The notes below the pieces were generated by a model that had not been told where the DNA came from, did not search any database, and saw only the letters and a list, made by a program, of their open reading frames with translations. The position numbers and the translations under genes were made by a program. Below are positions 1 through 8,026 of a DNA stretch of 61,686 nt, in pieces. Every line of letters begins with the position of its first letter. Within the stretch, counting starts at the first letter, position 1. Source of the stretch: SLRI01 sp964576715 (GTDB lineage Bacteria; Pseudomonadota; Alphaproteobacteria; Geminicoccales; Geminicoccaceae); contig CAZNWE010000015.1 of assembly GCA_964576715.1 (NCBI GenBank), positions 1-61,686 on the forward strand. The letters run 5' to 3'.

Positions 1-152
1 TGCCGCACAACGGCGCCGTCATCACGCTCCTCGCGATCTGCGGCCTCACCCACCGCGATTCCTACTTCGACATCGCGGTCGCCGGCATCGTCATGCCGCT
101 CATCGCCCTCGTGGCGCTGATCGCCGTCGGCACGCTCTTCGGCAGTTTCTAG
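1..152 (+). CDS. GntP family permease, C-terminal fragment
   Basis: Only the last 49 codons lie in the window, read in the frame starting at base 3 and ending in TAG at 150-152. The visible piece begins PHNGAV, continues with a GLTH motif, and ends in one hydrophobic helix (AGIVMPLIALVALIAVGTLF). The PH-GAV...GLTHR pattern is typical of the C-terminal end of GntP/gluconate-type proton symporters of the inner membrane. The substrate cannot be told from this fragment. The gene ends 15 bp from the stop of the convergent Lrp-type regulator. Confidence 0.6.
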   Translation, partial: PHNGAVITLLAICGLTHRDSYFDIAVAGIVMPLIALVALIAVGTLFGSF

Positions 153-166
153 CGGGTCGGCAGCGT

Positions 167-640
167 CTAGCGCGCGGCCTCGACCACGAGCGGCGGCAGG
201 CGAGCGCGAACCGGCGACGACTTGATGATCGCGGTGCTGGTCTCGGCCCGCTCGTGCAGCGGGTCGAGCAAGGGGTCGAGCTCGTCGATTGACGCGAGGC
301 ACAGCCGGGCGATGAAGCAATCGTCGCCGGTGACCTTGTCGCAGGTGAGAAAGTGCGGCTCATCCTGGATCAGCCGCTCGACGAGGTGCAGCTGGCCCGG
401 CCGCGGCTTGATCCGTACGATCGCCTCGAGCGTGTAGCCCAACGCCCTGGCATCGATCTCGACGGTGTAGCCACGGATGATGCCCGCGGCCTCGAGGCGC
501 CGAACGCGCTCGGCGACACTCGGCGCGGACATCCCGATCTCGCGCGCCAGGTCGCTCATCGCCACGCGCGCATTGCTGGCGAGCGCGGCGACGATCCGGC
601 TGTCGATCGCATCGAGGGGCCTGTTTTGAGTCGAAGGCAT
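167..640 (-). CDS. Lrp/AsnC family transcriptional regulator
   Basis: This 157-residue protein has the standard Lrp/AsnC layout. An N-terminal winged helix-turn-helix (about residues 8-55, with LDAIDSRIVAAL and the recognition region SAPSVAERVRRLE) is followed by a RAM ligand-binding domain (about 65-145, with GDDCFIARL). I start it at the ATG at 640 (MPSTQ), because the longer open frame to 700 adds 20 residues that lack family similarity and run into the promoter region. It is transcribed away from the PhzF gene, so it probably controls that gene and itself through the shared 119-bp gap. Lrp-type regulators usually sense amino acids; the effector here is unknown. Confidence 0.88.
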   Translation of the reverse strand: MPSTQNRPLDAIDSRIVAALASNARVAMSDLAREIGMSAPSVAERVRRLEAAGIIRGYTVEIDARALGYTLEAIVRIKPRPGQLHLVERLIQDEPHFLTCDKVTGDDCFIARLCLASIDELDPLLDPLHERAETSTAIIKSSPVRARLPPLVVEAAR

Positions 641-663
641 GACGGCTCGAATTCCTTTGATAA

Positions 664-690
664 TATAATTAGGAAGGCTGATTTGCCTTC
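664..690. promoter_or_regulatory. Divergent lrp/phzF control region with inverted repeat
   Basis: The gap between the two divergent genes is unusually AT-rich for this window. A perfect TATAAT hexamer on the plus strand lies at 664-669. Directly after it is the inverted repeat GAAGGC-N6-GCCTTC (673-690). A GAATTC hexamer occurs on each side (649-654 and 693-698). A repeat placed just after a -10 box fits an autoregulatory or repressor site for the Lrp-type protein; that assignment is inference. Confidence 0.45.
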
Positions 691-759
691 GCGAATTCAT
701 ATCATGGCGCCATTGGTCCTGGCACTCTCCTGGCCATCATCAACCGAAAGGCCAGAACC

Positions 760-1590
760 ATGACCGTTCAACGTTTCGCCGCCTTCGCCGATGGGCAGGT
801 CGGCGGCAACCCGGCCGGTGTGCTGATCGCCCCGACCTTGCCGGACGAGGAGGCGATGCAGTCGATCGCGGCCGAGATCGGCTTCTCCGAAACCGCCTTC
901 GCGACGCCTGAGGGCCTGGCCTGGCGGGTGCGCTATTTCTCGCCCGAGGCCGAGGTGCCGTTCTGCGGCCATGCGACCATCGCCCTCGGTGCCGCCCTGG
1001 CGCTGCGTGAGGGCGATCGGGTCTTCGACCTCCAGCTCAACGACGCTGCGATCACCGTCGAGGGAAGGCAGGACGGCGACCAGCTTTGGGCCGCTCTCCA
1101 ATCCCCGCCGACCCGGAGCGCACCGGCCACAGCTGAGCTGGTCGCCGCCGTCCTTCGCCTGTTCGACCTCGCCCCCGGCGACCTCGATCCGCGCCTGCCG
1201 CCCGCCGCCATCCACGCCGGCGCCGATCACTTCGTCCTGGCCCTTGCCGATCGGGGCCGCCTCGCGCGCATGGCCTACGATCTCGAGCAAGGCCGGACGC
1301 TGATGCGGGCCGCGGGCCTCGTCACCATCCCGCTCGTCCACGCAACGAACGACCAGAACTTCGCCGTTCGCAATGCCTTCGCCTCGAGCGGGATCGTCGA
1401 GGATCCGGCGACCGGTGCCGCGGCTGCGGCGTTCGCCGGCTACCTCCGCGACATCGGCTGGCCGCTTGGCGGGGCGATCGAGATCATCCAAGGCGAGGAC
1501 ATGGGCATGCGATCGCGCATCCGGGCCGACATCCCGCCAACCCTCGGCAGCAGCATTCGCGTGTCGGGAACCGCGCGGCTCATGCGCTGA
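760..1590 (+). CDS. PhzF family isomerase/epimerase
   Basis: The 276-residue protein has the PhzF/DapF-like fold signatures: GGNPAGV near residue 15, GFSETAF near 41 (the Glu is the catalytic acid/base in PhzF), FCGHAT near 68, and ATGAAAAAFAGYL near 217. Length matches the family (about 260-300). Members isomerise small metabolites, but most are uncharacterised and very few make phenazines; no other phz genes are present. The divergent Lrp-type regulator suggests a role in amino acid metabolism. Function beyond the family is unknown. Confidence 0.88.
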   Translation: MTVQRFAAFADGQVGGNPAGVLIAPTLPDEEAMQSIAAEIGFSETAFATPEGLAWRVRYFSPEAEVPFCGHATIALGAALALREGDRVFDLQLNDAAITVEGRQDGDQLWAALQSPPTRSAPATAELVAAVLRLFDLAPGDLDPRLPPAAIHAGADHFVLALADRGRLARMAYDLEQGRTLMRAAGLVTIPLVHATNDQNFAVRNAFASSGIVEDPATGAAAAAFAGYLRDIGWPLGGAIEIIQGEDMGMRSRIRADIPPTLGSSIRVSGTARLMR

Positions 1591-1639
1591 TCCGGCCGCC
1601 GCGGGACGCGCGTGCTGTTAGTCGTGGCCGGGATGCGCT

Positions 1640-2362
1640 ATGCCGTCCGAAAAGAAATGGTTCGGCGGACCCCGCATGCACCCCAGGCAGCCCGACAAGC
1701 ACCCGCCCGACCGCTCGATCTTCTCGGCGGTGTCGCCAGAACTACGGGCCGCAATCGAGCGTTCGGCCGTCGCCGTCACCCTGGCGCCGGGCGAGTTCCT
1801 GTTCAACCAGGGCGACGACGCCGACAGTTTCTACATCCTCGACGAGGGCGATATCGAGATCGGCGTGCTCTCGCCCGGTGGCCGCAAGCTGGCGCTCGAG
1901 GTGATGACCCCGGGCGAGATCTTCGGCGAGATCGGCCTGTTTGCCGGCAAGCGCACGGCGAGCGCCTCGGCGATCGGCCGCGCACGGCTGCGCAAGGTGC
2001 GGCGTGCTGACCTGCTCGAGGCGATCAGAAGCGAGCCCGATCTGGCGCTTCAGTTCATCGATCTGCTCTGCGAACGGCTCCGGGTGGTCAGCGAGAAACT
2101 GGAGGAGCGCTCGTTCATGCCGCTGCCGGCGCGGCTCGCTCGCCGGCTCCTGCATCTCGCCGACAAGCTCGCGCCAGCCGACGGCATCATTCCGGTCTCC
2201 CAGTCGGCACTCGCCGATTTCGCCGGTGCCACGCGCGAGGCAGTGGCGAAGACCCTGGCCGTCTGGCGGGGGCGCGGCTGGGTCGGCCTGTCACGCGGCG
2301 CTGTTCGGGTCATCGACAAGGAGGCGCTGCGGGTGATCGCGGAGAGCGCCGACGATTTTTGA
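1640..2362 (+). CDS. Crp/Fnr family transcriptional regulator
   Basis: The 240-residue frame has an N-terminal cyclic-nucleotide-binding-like beta roll (about 28-145, with GEFLFNQGDDADSFYIL and PGEIFGEIGLF) and a C-terminal winged helix (about 165-235). The recognition helix reads TREAVAKTL, close to the SRETVGRIL of E. coli CRP. The Arg-Glu pair that reads TGTGA is kept, with Lys in place of the third contact Arg. No N-terminal cysteine cluster as in FNR is visible. An ATG at 1676 (MHPRQ) is an alternative start, since neither has a strong ribosome site. A perfect CRP-type palindrome lies just past its stop codon. Confidence 0.88.
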   Translation: MPSEKKWFGGPRMHPRQPDKHPPDRSIFSAVSPELRAAIERSAVAVTLAPGEFLFNQGDDADSFYILDEGDIEIGVLSPGGRKLALEVMTPGEIFGEIGLFAGKRTASASAIGRARLRKVRRADLLEAIRSEPDLALQFIDLLCERLRVVSEKLEERSFMPLPARLARRLLHLADKLAPADGIIPVSQSALADFAGATREAVAKTLAVWRGRGWVGLSRGAVRVIDKEALRVIAESADDF

Positions 2363-2368
2363 TCGGCG

Positions 2369-2384
2369 TGTGAAGCCATTCACA
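2369..2384. promoter_or_regulatory. CRP/FNR-type operator, perfect palindrome
   Basis: The 16 bases TGTGAAGCCATTCACA form a perfect dyad that equals the canonical CRP consensus TGTGA-N6-TCACA. It starts 7 bp after the stop codon of the Crp/Fnr gene and lies 123 bp upstream of the next start codon (2507). The neighbouring regulator has the Arg-Glu recognition residues expected for this sequence. It could control the small secreted-protein gene downstream. Confidence 0.6.
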
Positions 2385-2506
2385 GAGCCGGTCAGGGCTT
2401 GCCACCAAGGTGACATCGTCATTCGCGGCCGGGAGCAGCCAGCCGCCGGATGACCGGGGAGGCAGCAGCGCCTCCGAGAGTCACAACCTCAAGGTGGACA
2501 AAGCCC

Positions 2507-2824
2507 ATGATCGCACGGCCAAACATGCTCGCCGCCGCTCTCGCAACCGCCATGGTCGGCGGCCTCGTCGCGTCGGGACTGCCCAATGCGCAAAACGACC
2601 TGCCACTCGACGTGCCGTCGGTGTCGACTGATCAGAGCGGTAGCCGAGGCGCGCGGTCGGCGACCGCCTACATCGATGGCTCGTCTGTCGGCAGCCCATC
2701 CGGACGCGGGCCGGGGCGTGGTGCCCGCTCGACGATGCCGAGCCCCGAGACGGTGGCCGAGAGCCCGCCGAATGAGGCGACGTCGATGTTCATCAGGGGA
2801 GCGCGGGCCGAGACGCGGGACTGA
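2507..2824 (+). CDS. Small putative secreted protein, function unknown
   Basis: This 105-residue frame begins at an ATG preceded by AAGGTGG at 2491-2497, a reasonable ribosome site. The N-terminus looks like a signal peptide: a short polar/basic start, then a hydrophobic stretch (MLAAALATAMVGGLVASG, about residues 7-24), and possible cleavage around residues 24-28. The rest is low complexity, rich in Ser, Gly, Pro and Arg, with no cysteines. I do not recognise a family. The CRP-type site upstream suggests regulation by the adjacent Crp/Fnr protein. A non-coding stretch is the main alternative. Confidence 0.4.
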   Translation: MIARPNMLAAALATAMVGGLVASGLPNAQNDLPLDVPSVSTDQSGSRGARSATAYIDGSSVGSPSGRGPGRGARSTMPSPETVAESPPNEATSMFIRGARAETRD

Positions 2825-2938
2825 GCGCTTTTCCGGCAGCCTGGGGCGGTGGTCGGTCGGCCGCTTCGGCGGCCACCTCGCTCCGCTGACACTGTCCCTC
2901 ACGACCACAAGAACAAGCCGCTCAGGGAGGCGGCGCCA

Positions 2939-3574
2939 ATGTCGATCACGCACCTCAATGACCTCGCGTGGATCTACACCCTCTTTGTGCTGCACCTCAT
3001 CGTGCCCGGCCCCAGCACGCTCTACATCTGCGCGAGCGCCAGCTGCGGGCAACGGCGCCGCGCGTTGGCCTTCGTCGCCGGCACGACGGTCGGCACCGCG
3101 AGCTGGGCGGGGTTCGTGATGCTCGGCGCCTGGCGGCTGACGGCCGAGGCCCCGCTCTTTCTCGGTGGGCTGAAGCTCCTGGTAGGGCTGACCCTGGTCG
3201 CGCTGGGCGCCCGTGCGGTCCTCGCCGCCTTTGCTGAGCACGGGATCGAGGCGGCGAGCGGCGGCAGCTCACCGGCGATGGCCTTCCTGCACGGCGTTCT
3301 GCTGACCATGGCGAGCGTCAATGAGCTGGTGTTCTGGACCGCCATCCTGGCGCTGGGTGCCGGTGCCATGACCACCGCCGGGCATGATCCCGCCTTCGCC
3401 GCAGCGCTCGTCGCGGGCATCGTCGTGCTGAACGTCGCTTGCGAGGGCACGCTCGCCTGCATCGCCACTTCGGGCGGCATCGCCCGGCTGATGCGCCGTC
3501 TGCGCCGGCCGCTCGAAGCTGCGCTCGGCGTCGCCTTTTGCCTGACCGGTGCCGCCCTCTTGCGGCTCGTCTGA
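2939..3574 (+). CDS. LysE/RhtB family exporter
   Basis: The 211-residue inner-membrane protein has about six hydrophobic segments and the LysE/RhtB N-terminal signature (LIVPGPSTLYI at about residues 20-30, then the GTTVGTA region near 48). The family exports amino acids and related small molecules by proton antiport. The start is the ATG at 2939, preceded by AGGGAGG at 2924-2930; the longer frame upstream has no homology. Substrate cannot be inferred. Confidence 0.85.
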   Translation: MSITHLNDLAWIYTLFVLHLIVPGPSTLYICASASCGQRRRALAFVAGTTVGTASWAGFVMLGAWRLTAEAPLFLGGLKLLVGLTLVALGARAVLAAFAEHGIEAASGGSSPAMAFLHGVLLTMASVNELVFWTAILALGAGAMTTAGHDPAFAAALVAGIVVLNVACEGTLACIATSGGIARLMRRLRRPLEAALGVAFCLTGAALLRLV

Positions 3575-3675
3575 GCAGGTGACCCCGATGGCGCCGCCGG
3601 TTTCGGGTCTGGCGGCCCGCCCGACGATCGTCTAGCTTCAACGGGCGAAGCAACGATAACGGGGAGGCTTTCATC

Positions 3676-4647
3676 ATGCTCAGACGGGCATTGCTCGGAG
3701 CGAGTACGTTCGCCTTGGCGCTCGGCTTGGGGCTCGGCACGGCCGCGGCCGCCTATCCGGAACGGCCGATCACAATCATCGTGCCCTGGGGTGCCGGCGG
3801 CGGCACGGATGCGACAGCACGGATCATCGCGTCCTTGATGGAGCAGGAGCTCGGCCAGCCGGTCAACGTCGTCAACCGGACGGGCGGCTCCGGTGTGGTC
3901 GGTCACAGTGCGATCGCCACGGCCGACCCCGACGGCTACACGCTGGGCATCGTCACGGTCGAGATCGGCATGATGCACTGGGCGGGCCTGACCGACCTGA
4001 CCTACGAGGATTACACACCGCTCGCACTCTACAACGAGGATCCGGCGGGCGTGCAGGTCCGGGCCGACGCGCCCTGGAACACGGTGGAGGAGTTGCTGGC
4101 ACATGTCCGCGACAACCCGGCGGGCACGCTCAAGGGCTCGGGTACGGGCCAGGGCGGCATCTGGCATCTGGCCCTGGCCGGCATGCTGCAGTCCGCCGGC
4201 ATGGAGCCGGACCAAGTGCCGTGGGTGCCGTCCGAGGGTGCGGCACCGGGACTGCAGGACCTGGTCGCCGGCGGTGTGGATGTCGTCACCTGCTCGGTGC
4301 CGGAGGCGCAGTCCCTGATCGAGGCCGGGCGCGTGAAGAGCCTCGCCGTCATGGGGGCGGAGCGCAATGCCAGCTTCCCCGACGTGCCGACGTTGCAGGA
4401 GGCGGGCGTCGACTGGCGGCTCGGGGCGTGGCGTGGTGTGGCCGGGCCGGTCGGCTTGCCCGACGAGGTGGTCGATACGCTGGTGCCGTTGCTCGAGCAG
4501 ATCCATGCCGGCGACGCGTTCCGCGAGTTCATGGCGGGGCGCGGCTTCGGCATGATCTTCGAGGGGCCCGAAGGCTATCGGCAGTTCATGGCGGACAGCA
4601 ACGAGGCGCTGGGCGGGGTGATGCAGGAGCTGGGTCTCGCCCAATAG
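3676..4647 (+). CDS. tctC: Tripartite tricarboxylate transporter substrate-binding protein (TctC/Bug family)
   Basis: The 323-residue periplasmic binding protein starts with a signal peptide (hydrophobic residues 4-25, cleavage near AAAAYP). The Bug-family motif YPERPITIIVPWGAGGGTD follows, then the conserved GGSGVVG region and ADPDGYTLG. Length is typical. It delivers a carboxylate or related ligand to the TctAB permease encoded just downstream. GGGGAGG upstream of the ATG is a good ribosome site. The ligand is unknown, as these proteins bind diverse compounds. Confidence 0.93.
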   Translation: MLRRALLGASTFALALGLGLGTAAAAYPERPITIIVPWGAGGGTDATARIIASLMEQELGQPVNVVNRTGGSGVVGHSAIATADPDGYTLGIVTVEIGMMHWAGLTDLTYEDYTPLALYNEDPAGVQVRADAPWNTVEELLAHVRDNPAGTLKGSGTGQGGIWHLALAGMLQSAGMEPDQVPWVPSEGAAPGLQDLVAGGVDVVTCSVPEAQSLIEAGRVKSLAVMGAERNASFPDVPTLQEAGVDWRLGAWRGVAGPVGLPDEVVDTLVPLLEQIHAGDAFREFMAGRGFGMIFEGPEGYRQFMADSNEALGGVMQELGLAQ

Positions 4648-4680
4648 CGCCCGCTGACGCAAGCGCTGGCGGGGTCGGCC

Positions 4681-5154
4681 GTGAAGCTCAACGACGCCAT
4701 ATTAGGCCTTGTCGTGCTGCTCGGCGGCCTCGCCATCGTGGTGCAGGCGCGCACCTTCCAGCCGACGCACGGTCAGGCCTACGGGCCCGACCTGTTTCCG
4801 ACCATCATCGGCATCGGCCTGATGGTGGCGGGCCTCGGTCTCGTGGTCAGCGGCTGGCGGGTACGGCTGGTCACCGGCTGGCTCGACACGACCGGGATCG
4901 GCACCGACCGGCTGATCGACGCGGGGCTGGTGCTGCTGGTCATCATCGCCTTCATCATCTTCACCAACTGGCTGGGCTTTCTTGTCACCGCCGGCCTCGG
5001 CAGCTTTCTCCTGATGGTCCGCTTTCGCCACGGCGCCTGGCTCTCCTCGGCCCTCGTCACCGTGGTGTTCGTGCTGGCGGTGGACTGGGCGTTTCGTACC
5101 ATGCTGCTGGTGCCGCTGCCCGCTGGCTCGGTGCTGCCGCGGCTGCCTTGGTGA
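4681..5154 (+). CDS. tctB: Tripartite tricarboxylate transporter small membrane subunit (TctB)
   Basis: This 157-residue protein has four hydrophobic segments, including LNDAILGLVVLLGGLAIVV at the N-terminus and LVLLVIIAFIIFTNWLGFL near 80-98, with the TctB-type GPDLFPTIIGIGL motif near 38. It is the small membrane subunit that pairs with TctA. The start is GTG at 4681. It lies 33 bp after tctC and 28 bp before tctA, consistent with one operon. Confidence 0.88.
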   Translation: MKLNDAILGLVVLLGGLAIVVQARTFQPTHGQAYGPDLFPTIIGIGLMVAGLGLVVSGWRVRLVTGWLDTTGIGTDRLIDAGLVLLVIIAFIIFTNWLGFLVTAGLGSFLLMVRFRHGAWLSSALVTVVFVLAVDWAFRTMLLVPLPAGSVLPRLPW

Positions 5155-5182
5155 GCGGTGCGTTGTACGGGACGGCAGGGTC

Positions 5183-6715
5183 ATGCTGAGCGACACGCTG
5201 GTCACCGCCTTCGGGCTCGTTTTCGACCCTTACGTCTTGGGCGTCATGCTGGCGGCGGGCGCCTTCGGCCTTTTCGTCGGTGCGATGCCGGGGCTGACGG
5301 CGACGCTGGCGACAGCGCTTCTGGTGCCCATCACCTTCTTCATGGAGCCGATCCCGGCGCTCGCGGCGATCGTCTCGACCACCGCCATGGCGATCTTCGC
5401 GGGCGACCTGCCGGGTGCCCTGCTGCGCATTCCGGGAACACCTGCATCGGCGGCCTATGTCGACGATACGCACCAGCTGACGCTCAAGGGCGAGGCCAAT
5501 CGCGGCCTCGGCACGGCCCTCGTCTGTGCCGTGATCGGCGGGCTGGTGGGTGCCTCGATCCTCGCCTTCACCGCCCCGCTGCTCGCCGAGGTGGCGCTCA
5601 GCTTCTCGACCTTCGAATATTTCTGGCTTGCCACGTTCGGGCTCACCTGTGCCGCCTTCGTTTCGACCGGCCGCCCGCTCAAGGGGCTGGTGTCGTTGCT
5701 GCTCGGGCTCTTCATCTCGACCATCGGCATCGACATCATGGCCGGCCAGCCGCGCTTCACCATGGGCTCGACCGAACTCATGGGCGGGGTCAGCTTCATT
5801 CCGGCGATGATCGGCATGTTCGCCATCGCCGAGGTGCTGCGCTGGGCGCTGGGTACCACTGGCGGGCGCGAGAAGATGACCGCGATGCGCCAGGCGAGTG
5901 GCGCCATCTTCCGGCCCGGTCTCGCATCGGTGCGGCGCTACAAGCTGGGTCTCGCCCGCGGCAGCCTCGCCGGCACGCTGATCGGCATCCTGCCGGGTGC
6001 GGGCGCCGACATCGCCGCCTGGGTGACCTATGCGATCGCCAAGAAGAGTTCGAAGGAGCCGGAGAAGTTCGGCACCGGCCACGTCGAGGGGCTGGTCGAC
6101 GCGGGTGCCGCCAACAACGCGTCGCTCGGCGGTGCCTGGGTCCCAGCACTCGTCTTCGGCATTCCGGGCGACACGGTGACCGCCATCGTCATCGGCATTC
6201 TCTACATGAAGGGGATGAACCCCGGGCCCATGGTCATGCTCCACACGCCGGAGCTGCTCTATGGCGTGTTCATCGCCTTTTTTGTCGCCAATCTCCTGCT
6301 GCTGCCCCTGGGCTGGCTCGCCATCAAGTCCTATGGGCAGATGCTCAAGATGCCGCGCGAGGTCTTGATGCCGATCATCCTGACCCTCTGCATGGTCGGT
6401 GCCTTTGCCATCAACAACACCGTCTTCGGGGTGGCGATCATGCTGGTCTTGGGCATCATCGCCTTCGTCATGGAGGAGAACGGCTTTCCGGTGGCCCCGG
6501 CGATCCTGGGCCTCGTGCTCGGCACAATGATCGAGCGCAACTTCATGCAGTCGATGATCAAGGCCGACGGCAACCTCCTCGCCTTCTTCGACCGCCCGAT
6601 CGCCGCTGCGCTCGGGGTCGTCACTATCGGCATCTGGCTCCTCGTCGCCCTCGGCGCGCTCCGCCGCTGGTGGCTGACCCGCCACGCGATCCCCTTCTCC
6701 AGCTCAGCCGAATGA
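5183..6715 (+). CDS. tctA: Tripartite tricarboxylate transporter large permease (TctA)
   Basis: The 510-residue protein has about 12 hydrophobic segments and TctA signatures: GAMPGLTATLA near residue 32, FAGDLPGALLRIPGTPAS near 72-89, GILPGAGADIAAWVTYA near 267, and GIPGDTVTA near 328. Length matches the family (about 500). It forms the transport channel with TctB and is driven by an ion gradient. It ends 11 bp before the SDR dehydrogenase, so the imported compound may be that enzyme's substrate or a precursor. Confidence 0.95.
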   Translation: MLSDTLVTAFGLVFDPYVLGVMLAAGAFGLFVGAMPGLTATLATALLVPITFFMEPIPALAAIVSTTAMAIFAGDLPGALLRIPGTPASAAYVDDTHQLTLKGEANRGLGTALVCAVIGGLVGASILAFTAPLLAEVALSFSTFEYFWLATFGLTCAAFVSTGRPLKGLVSLLLGLFISTIGIDIMAGQPRFTMGSTELMGGVSFIPAMIGMFAIAEVLRWALGTTGGREKMTAMRQASGAIFRPGLASVRRYKLGLARGSLAGTLIGILPGAGADIAAWVTYAIAKKSSKEPEKFGTGHVEGLVDAGAANNASLGGAWVPALVFGIPGDTVTAIVIGILYMKGMNPGPMVMLHTPELLYGVFIAFFVANLLLLPLGWLAIKSYGQMLKMPREVLMPIILTLCMVGAFAINNTVFGVAIMLVLGIIAFVMEENGFPVAPAILGLVLGTMIERNFMQSMIKADGNLLAFFDRPIAAALGVVTIGIWLLVALGALRRWWLTRHAIPFSSSAE

Positions 6716-6726
6716 GGTTTTGATCC

Positions 6727-7494
6727 ATGAGCCGATTTGCCACCTATCCAAGTCTCACCGACCGCTCCGTGCTGATCACCGGCGGCGGGTCGGGCATCGG
6801 TGCCGCGACCGTCCAGGCCTTTGCCGAACAGCGGAGCAAGGTCGCTTTCATCGATTTCGACAAAGAAGCGAGCCTGAAGACCGTGGCCGCCGTCGAGGCC
6901 GCGGGCCACGCGGCGCCGCTTTTCCTCGAGGCCGATCTTCGCGATATCGACGCGCTGCGCCGGGCTGTGGTCGAGGCCGCGCGGATCAACGGCGACATCA
7001 CCGTGCTGGTCAACAACGCCGCCCGCGACGACCGCCATCCCTTCGATACGGTCACACCCGACTACTGGGATGACCGGATCGCCATGAACCTCAAGCACCA
7101 GTTCTTCGCGGCGCAAGCGGTGCAGCCGATGATGAAGCGGCAGGGCGGCGGCTCGATCGTCAATCTCGGCTCGACCAGTTGGCTGGCGGGGCAGGGCGGC
7201 ATGCACGCCTATACCGCCTCGAAGTCGGGCGTTGTCGGCCTCACCCGCGGCCAGGCCCGCGATTTCGGCCCCGACAACATCCGGGTCAACTGCGTCGCTC
7301 CCGGCTGGATCATGACCGAGCGCCAGCAGAGCATGTGGCTTGACGAGGCGGGCGAGCGGGAGCTGATGTCCCGCCAGTGCCTGAAGCGGAAGCTCTACCC
7401 GGACGAGATCGCGCGGGTCATCCTGTTCTTCGCGTCCGACGACAGCGGCTGCATGACGAACCAGCAATACGTCGCCGACGGGGGCTGGACCTGA
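6727..7494 (+). CDS. SDR family oxidoreductase linked to the TTT transporter
   Basis: The 255-residue protein is a classical short-chain dehydrogenase with the cofactor motif TGGGSGIG (residues 18-25), NNAA near 96, a catalytic Ser in the GSTSW segment, YTASK near 160, and a C-terminal VADGGWT. An acidic residue after the second beta strand (FIDFD) favours NAD over NADP. It is 11 bp downstream of tctA and so probably oxidises a sugar, sugar acid or hydroxy acid brought in by the transporter; the substrate is inference. A short CCGCG/CGCGG stem at 7496-7511 follows the stop. Confidence 0.9.
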   Translation: MSRFATYPSLTDRSVLITGGGSGIGAATVQAFAEQRSKVAFIDFDKEASLKTVAAVEAAGHAAPLFLEADLRDIDALRRAVVEAARINGDITVLVNNAARDDRHPFDTVTPDYWDDRIAMNLKHQFFAAQAVQPMMKRQGGGSIVNLGSTSWLAGQGGMHAYTASKSGVVGLTRGQARDFGPDNIRVNCVAPGWIMTERQQSMWLDEAGERELMSRQCLKRKLYPDEIARVILFFASDDSGCMTNQQYVADGGWT

Positions 7495-7603
7495 GCCGCG
7501 CATTTTCGCGGTAGCTCACGCTCGAGGTCTGCAAGATCGGCCACTTCGACGACGTTTCTCGGCGTCCTACTTATGGGCGTCCGCTCAGGGGCCGCGTCGG
7601 CCC

Positions 7604-7954
7604 ATGGTTGCGGGGTTCATGAACGGGGCCTTGCCCATGATCTACGCCATTCCCGCCGGCATCGCCGTTGCCGGTGCCGCTGCTCTCACGAGTTGGGTCG
7701 GCGCGCGATTCGATGCGTCGACGCCGCCGGCCTGGACCACGCGCCGCCACGCCCGCGAGTTCGCCTCGCTCGTCGTGCTCACCGTCTGGGTCGGCTCCCT
7801 GTTGCTCGCCGGCCAAGCCTTTCTGCTGCTGGAGACCGGCAGGGAATCGCCAGGGCTCTTCGCAATCGGTGCTGGCATCGCGGCATTGGGCGGCGTTCCG
7901 GCTCTGCTCGGCATGCTGCATCCGAAGCGCCCGCCGCCGCGCCGCCGGGCGTAA
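7604..7954 (+). CDS. Small hypothetical inner-membrane protein
   Basis: The frame encodes up to 116 residues with three hydrophobic stretches: IYAIPAGIAVAGAAALTSWVG, FASLVVLTVWVGSLLLAGQAFLL and LFAIGAGIAALGGVPALLGML. The C-terminus is basic (KRPPPRRRA), suggesting a cytoplasmic end. Starts at 7604, 7619 or 7637 are all possible; none has a clear ribosome site. I do not recognise a family. It is 109 bp after the TTT operon and in the same direction, but has no evident link to it. Confidence 0.55.
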   Translation: MVAGFMNGALPMIYAIPAGIAVAGAAALTSWVGARFDASTPPAWTTRRHAREFASLVVLTVWVGSLLLAGQAFLLLETGRESPGLFAIGAGIAALGGVPALLGMLHPKRPPPRRRA

Positions 7955-7986
7955 CGAAGTCTTAACTCGCGGCTGCTAATCTTTCG

Positions 7987-8011
7987 TTCAGACTTTCACG
8001 CGAAAGCTGAA
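7987..8011 (+). promoter_or_regulatory. Leader hairpin upstream of a small gene
   Basis: TTCAG-a-CTTTC, the loop ACGC, then GAAAG-CTGAA forms a ten-base-pair stem with a single bulged A. It ends one base before the purine-rich ACGAGGGG ribosome site of the gene at 8027. It could modulate translation; no riboswitch family is recognised. Confidence 0.35.
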
Positions 8012-8026
8012 ACGAGGGGTCAGACC

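Noticed and set aside
3022..6685. Long minus-strand open frames opposite the LysE gene and the tct genes
   Set aside because: They lie over tctC, tctB and tctA, which have clear motifs and spacing, and show no domain of their own.
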